From Arenicola marina (lineage: Eukaryota > Annelida > Polychaeta > Arenicolidae), in assembly GCA_964019135.1 (NCBI GenBank), contig OZ025253.1:5957059-6021058 (forward strand): DNA of 64,000 nt. The letters run 5' to 3'. A model generated the notes under the pieces. That model saw only the letters and a list, made by a program, of their open reading frames with translations. It did no database searches and was not told where the DNA came from. The position numbers and the translations under genes are program-made. Below are positions 60,428 to 64,000 of the stretch, piece after piece; within the stretch, counting starts at the first letter, position 1; each line of letters starts with the position of its first letter.

Positions 60428-60433
60428 TTTATT
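60428..60433 (-). terminator. Possible poly(A) signal of gene B
   Basis: TTTATT on the plus strand (AATAAA on the minus), about 265 nt past the stop of gene B. It is the first clear AATAAA found. Confidence 0.35.
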
Positions 60434-60695
60434 GGAGTTATCACAAATTAATAAAAACTGCACAAAAACATAATATATATATATACATATATATGATACA
60501 ATAATATATTATATAATGACTTTATATTCATTAATTAACCTGGGAAAATAATTACACTACCAGATCCTAGCAGTTCCTTGGTTTATGTCCTTCACCGAAT
60601 ATTTCTGTCAGGATAATCTTTATACAATCCTCAACATCAAAAAATTAAATAATAAAAAGGTAATAAAAAGAAACCTAAGCACAAATGAAATGATA

Positions 60696-61091
60696 TCACT
60701 TCGCGCCCAACAATAAATCCTGTTTAAAGAAGATGAAGTCGTCGACAAAGAGCGCGATGTCTGGGTCGTGGTGGTGTATGTCCCTGTGCGTCACGTATCC
60801 CTGGGCCTCCATGAAGTCCCTGTAGGCCTGCTTGCCCGAGCGGCCGTGCGCGTACTCCACCGACAGCACACCGATCTCCAGGCGCTCGAAGGGCACGGTC
60901 CGCAGGATGTCCAGCTCAAACCCCTCCACGTCCAGACTGAAGTAATCCACGCGAGTCCGGCCCAGAGCCAGAAGGATGGACTCCAGCGGCAGGCACGGCA
61001 CCCGTCGGCGGACAGCCCCCGTCGCCATGGTGACGCCAGACCCCGTGTCCGCCAGCTGGCCGCCACCCCCCGACGATTCCTTGAACTCCAT
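60696..61091 (-). CDS. FkbM-family methyltransferase gene B, exon 3
   Basis: 131 codons plus stop, phase 0 after TTTCGCAG. It starts MEFKESSGGGG, equivalent to MFEES in gene A, but has no GPAGPHP repeats. The core RVDYFSLDVEGFELDILRTV, IGVLSVEYAHG, GKQAYRDFMEAQGYVT and VDDFIFFKQ aligns throughout with gene A, with many substitutions (roughly 55-60% identical by eye). The tail is slightly longer. All hallmark residues, including DVEG, are kept, so the enzyme is probably active if exon 1 is intact beyond the window. Confidence 0.87.
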   Translation of the reverse strand: MEFKESSGGGGQLADTGSGVTMATGAVRRRVPCLPLESILLALGRTRVDYFSLDVEGFELDILRTVPFERLEIGVLSVEYAHGRSGKQAYRDFMEAQGYVTHRDIHHHDPDIALFVDDFIFFKQDLLLGAK

Positions 61092-61424
61092 CTGCGAAAT
61101 GTGTCATCCTTTACAAGGTGTCGTTCAATGGTGTCAAATGCCTTATTGCGTCAATAAATGAAGTAAGCGTGTTTCAGGAAAAAAACACGTGAACAAACTG
61201 TGAAATCTAATGCGCAAACAATGACCACATAGTTAGCAAATATTATATCAATTAAAGAGAAAGCTTAAAGTAATAGGCTTTTGCTTTTATATTTCCCAAT
61301 GATGAATGTATTACATTTCGGTGAAACATCGCTAGTTGTTCAGGATTTTGATGCTTTAACTCCCATAAATCATTGTGGTATTCCGATAGAACTGTTTCCC
61401 ACATTACTTTCACCAACGAATCCA
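61092..61424. other. 3' part of gene B intron 2
   Basis: Unique AT-rich DNA without recognised features. Confidence 0.4.
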
Positions 61425-63620
61425 CATGACAGTTTACCACAGTGATATAGTTGTGAGGACATGACAGTTTACCACAGTGATATAGTGATGAGGACATGAC
61501 AGTTTACCACAGTGATATAGTGATGAGGATACGACAGTTGACAGCAGTGATATAGTAATGAGGATAGGACAGTTTACCACAGTGATATAGTAATGAGGAT
61601 AGGACAGTTTACCACAGTGATATAGTGGTGAGGAGAGGACAGTTTATCACAGTGATATAGTGGTGAGGAGAGGACAGTTTACCGCAGTGATATAGTGGTG
61701 AGGAGAGGACAGTTTACCACAGTGATATAGTGGTGAGGAGAGGACAGTTTACCACAGTGATATAGTGGTGAGGAGAGGACAGTTTACCACAGTGATATAG
61801 TGATGAGGATAGGACAGTTTACCGCAGTGATATAGTGGTGAGGAGAGGACAGTTTACCACAGTGATATAGTGGTGAGGAGAGGACAGTTTACAACAGTGA
61901 TATAGTGGTGAGGATACGACAGTTTACAGCAGTGATATAGTAATGAGGATAGGACAGTTTACCACAGTGATATAGTGGTGAGGAGAGGACAGTTTACCAC
62001 AGTGATATAGTGGTGAGGAGAGGACTATTTACCGCAGTGATATAGTGGTGAGGAGAGGACAGTTTACCACAGTGATATAGTGGTGAGGAGAGGACAGTTT
62101 ACCACAGTGATATAGTAGTGAGGAGAGGACAGTTTACCACAGTGATATAGTGATGAGGACATGACAGTTTACCACAGTGATATAGTGATGAGGATAGGGC
62201 AGTTTACCGCAGTGATATAGTGGTGAGGAGAGGACAGTTTACCACAGTGATATAGTGGTGAGGAGAGGACAGTTTGCCACAGTGATATAGTGGTGAGGAG
62301 AGAACAGTTTGCCACAGTGATATAGTGATGAGGACATGACGGTTTACCACAGTGATATAATGGTGACGAGAGGACAGTTTACCACAGTGATATAGTAATG
62401 AGGATAGGACAGTTTACCACAGTGATATAGTGGTGAGGAGAGGACAGTTTACCACAGTGACATAGTGGTGAGGAGAGGACAGTTTGCCACAGTGATATAG
62501 TGGTGACGAGAGGACAGTTTACCACAGTGATATAGTGGTGAGGAGAGGACAGTTTACCACAGTGATATAGTGGTGAGGAGAGGACAGTTTACCACAGTGA
62601 TATAGTGGTGAGGATACGATAGTTTACAGCAGTGATATAGTAATGAGGATAGGACAGTTTACCACAGTGATATAGTGGTGAGGAGAGGACAGTTTACCAC
62701 AGTGATATAGTGGTGAGGAGAGGACAGTTTACCGCAGTGATATAGTGGTGAGGAGAGGACAGTTTACCACAGTGATATAGTGGTGAGGAGAGGACAGTTT
62801 ACCACAGTGATATAGTAGTGAGGAGAGGACAGTTTACCACAGTGATATAGTGATGAGGACATGACAGTTTACCACAGTGATATAGTGATGAGGATAGGGC
62901 AGTTTACCGCAGTGATATAGTGGTGAGGAGAGGACAGTTTACCACAGTGATATAGTGGTGAGGAGAGGACAGTTTGCCACAGTGATATAGTGGTGAGGAG
63001 AGAACAGTTTGCCACAGTGATATAGTGATGAGGACATGACGGTTTACCACAGTGATATAATGGTGACGAGAGGACAGTTTACCACAGTGATATAGTAATG
63101 AGGATAGGACAGTTTACCAGTGATATAGTGGTGAGGAGAGGACAGTTTACCACAGTGACATAGTGGTGAGGAGAGGACAGTTTGCCACAGTGATATAGTG
63201 GTGACGAGAGGACAGTTTACCACAGTGATATAGTGGTGAGGAGAGGACAGTTTGCCACAGTGGTATAGTGATGAGAACATGACAGTTTACCACAGTGATA
63301 TAGTGATGAAGACATGACGGTTTACCACAGTGATATAGTGATGAGGATACGACAGTTTACCACAGTGATATAGTAATGAGGATAGGACAGTTTACCACAG
63401 TGATATAGTGGTGAGGAGAGGAGAGTGATATAGTGGTGAGGAGAGGACAGTGTGCCACAGTGATATAGTGGTGAGGAGAGGACAGTGTGCCACAGTGATA
63501 TAGTGGTGAGGAGAGGAGAGCGATATAGTGGTGAGGAGAGGACAGTGTGCCACAGTGATATAGTGGTGAGGAGAGGACAGTTTACCACAGTGATATAGTG
63601 GTGAAGAGAGGACGGTTTAC
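61425..63620. repeat. 35-bp minisatellite in gene B intron 2, abutting exon 2
   Basis: About 62 units of GACAGTTTACCACAGTGATA plus TAGTGGTGAGGAGAG. On the transcribed (minus) strand each unit reads ACTATATCACTGTG followed by GTAAAC, i.e. a copy of the exon 2 end and its splice donor. Truncated units occur near 63420-63530. A 20-unit (700-bp) block is duplicated: AGGATACGAC at 61911 and its match at 62611, AGGATAGGGC at 62191 and 62891, AGGACATGAC at 62331 and 63031. Confidence 0.97.
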
Positions 63621-63815
63621 CACAGTAATATAGTCGTGCGGGCTGAGGCAGGCGTTGATGCTGTAGCAGGCCCTGTTCTTGCCCCGCAGCTGGGTGTAGA
63701 AGTAGGGGTCCATCTCGATGAGAACGCCCGTCCACCCCAGTCTCTGCTCCAGGTAGAGAGTGTTGGACGACCGCTCCCCGTCCAGCGCGCCGCACTCGAT
63801 GAAGAAGCCCGGTCT
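63621..63815 (-). CDS. FkbM-family methyltransferase gene B, exon 2
   Basis: 65 codons, phase 0 at both ends (acceptor TTGGCAG, donor GTG before GTAAAC). It carries motif I GFFIECGALDGE and WTGVLIEMD, and differs from gene A exon 2 at about six residues with very few synonymous changes. The last residues (DYITV) depart from gene A (DYVTE) and are what the flanking minisatellite unit would encode. The 195-bp length, identical to gene A, fixes this donor rather than any of the copies downstream. Confidence 0.9.
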
Positions 63816-63910
63816 CTGCCAACATAAACACCCGTGGCTGGTAAATAACGAACACACGGCAAGTCACATAAAGACAATGAGATCACGGTGATTGTGAATC
63901 ACTTTCGTAC

Positions 63911-63982
63911 CTCCGTCCTCAACCAAATACCGATGAGACAATTCTCCACAGATTCGGATTGACGTGGGGCCTCATCCACATC
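63911..63982 (-). CDS. FkbM-family methyltransferase gene B, 3' part of the preceding exon
   Basis: 24 open codons ending ACGGAG before GTACGA in phase 0. The translation includes PRQSESVEN, collinear with PQAECVEN at the end of gene A exon 1. Four or five extra residues (about IGIWLRTE) precede the donor. An in-frame stop just upstream means either an acceptor lies within the last bases of the window (an extra intron relative to gene A) or the gene is damaged here. The signal-anchor exon would lie beyond the right edge. Confidence 0.55.
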
Positions 63983-64000
63983 TCATTGTCACCAAAAACA

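Noticed and set aside
63322..63620. Continuation of gene B exon 2 into the repeat (HYITVVNCPL-like peptide)
   Set aside because: The paralogous exon is exactly 195 bp and ends at the equivalent donor. Reading on enters the minisatellite and loses the family sequence.

Overview
This window is animal (metazoan) nuclear DNA, most likely from an invertebrate. Coding sequence is sparse and split into exons with canonical GT/AG borders. There are AATAAA-type poly(A) signals, 5'-truncated non-LTR retrotransposons, tRNA-derived SINEs, foldback/MITE elements and a very large amount of tandem repeat. No bacterial-style operons, ribosome sites or CRISPR arrays are present. The species cannot be named. 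The family of the plus-strand gene (TipE/KCNMB two-helix channel subunits) and the paired FkbM-type methyltransferases fit an arthropod-like or other marine invertebrate genome, but that is inference.

Three genes are supported. (1) A plus-strand gene for a two-transmembrane ion-channel auxiliary subunit of the KCNMB (BK beta)/TipE type has one exon at 21889-22947 and a terminal exon at 50670-50951. The two are separated by a proposed 27.7-kb intron, and the predicted protein is 446 aa. (2) A complete minus-strand FkbM-family methyltransferase (gene A) has three exons: 58435-58034, 57466-57272 and 55994-55443. The predicted protein is 382 aa with a type II signal anchor. (3) A second, tandem FkbM paralogue (gene B) runs off the right edge, with exons near 63982-63911, 63815-63621 and 61091-60696. 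The channel-subunit gene and the methyltransferase pair converge on the 51-55.4 kb interval.

Layout. 1-5.5 kb is a G-rich complex satellite. 5.5-10.3 kb holds two LINE fragments, one a clean 1-kb insertion with a 12-bp target-site duplication. 10.8-12.5 kb is a related 21-bp G-rich array. 13-13.9 kb is GC-rich with CTG runs and a possible first exon. 15.1-19.9 kb holds 23-bp and 25-bp arrays and a SINE. 21.9-23.1 kb is the channel-subunit exon. 24.9-33.5 kb is a recent tandem segmental duplication, each copy carrying a 44-bp satellite array of different length. 35-48.5 kb is a chain of unrelated minisatellites (31, 18, 34, 12, 7/21 bp and others) with a third LINE relic. 49.1 kb is a second SINE copy. 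50.7 kb is the terminal channel exon followed by a 20-bp array in its 3' untranslated region. 53.3-54.9 kb is an old duplicated block with foldback elements. 55.4-64 kb holds the methyltransferases, both carrying 35-bp minisatellites in the equivalent intron.

Roughly 40% of the window is tandem repeat, in about twenty sequence-unrelated arrays. The most unusual one is in gene B. The intron minisatellite next to exon 2 has a unit that reproduces the last ~14 nt of that exon plus its 5' splice donor, so about 60 donor look-alikes follow the real one. Long open frames over the arrays are artefacts of repeat composition and are not reported as genes.
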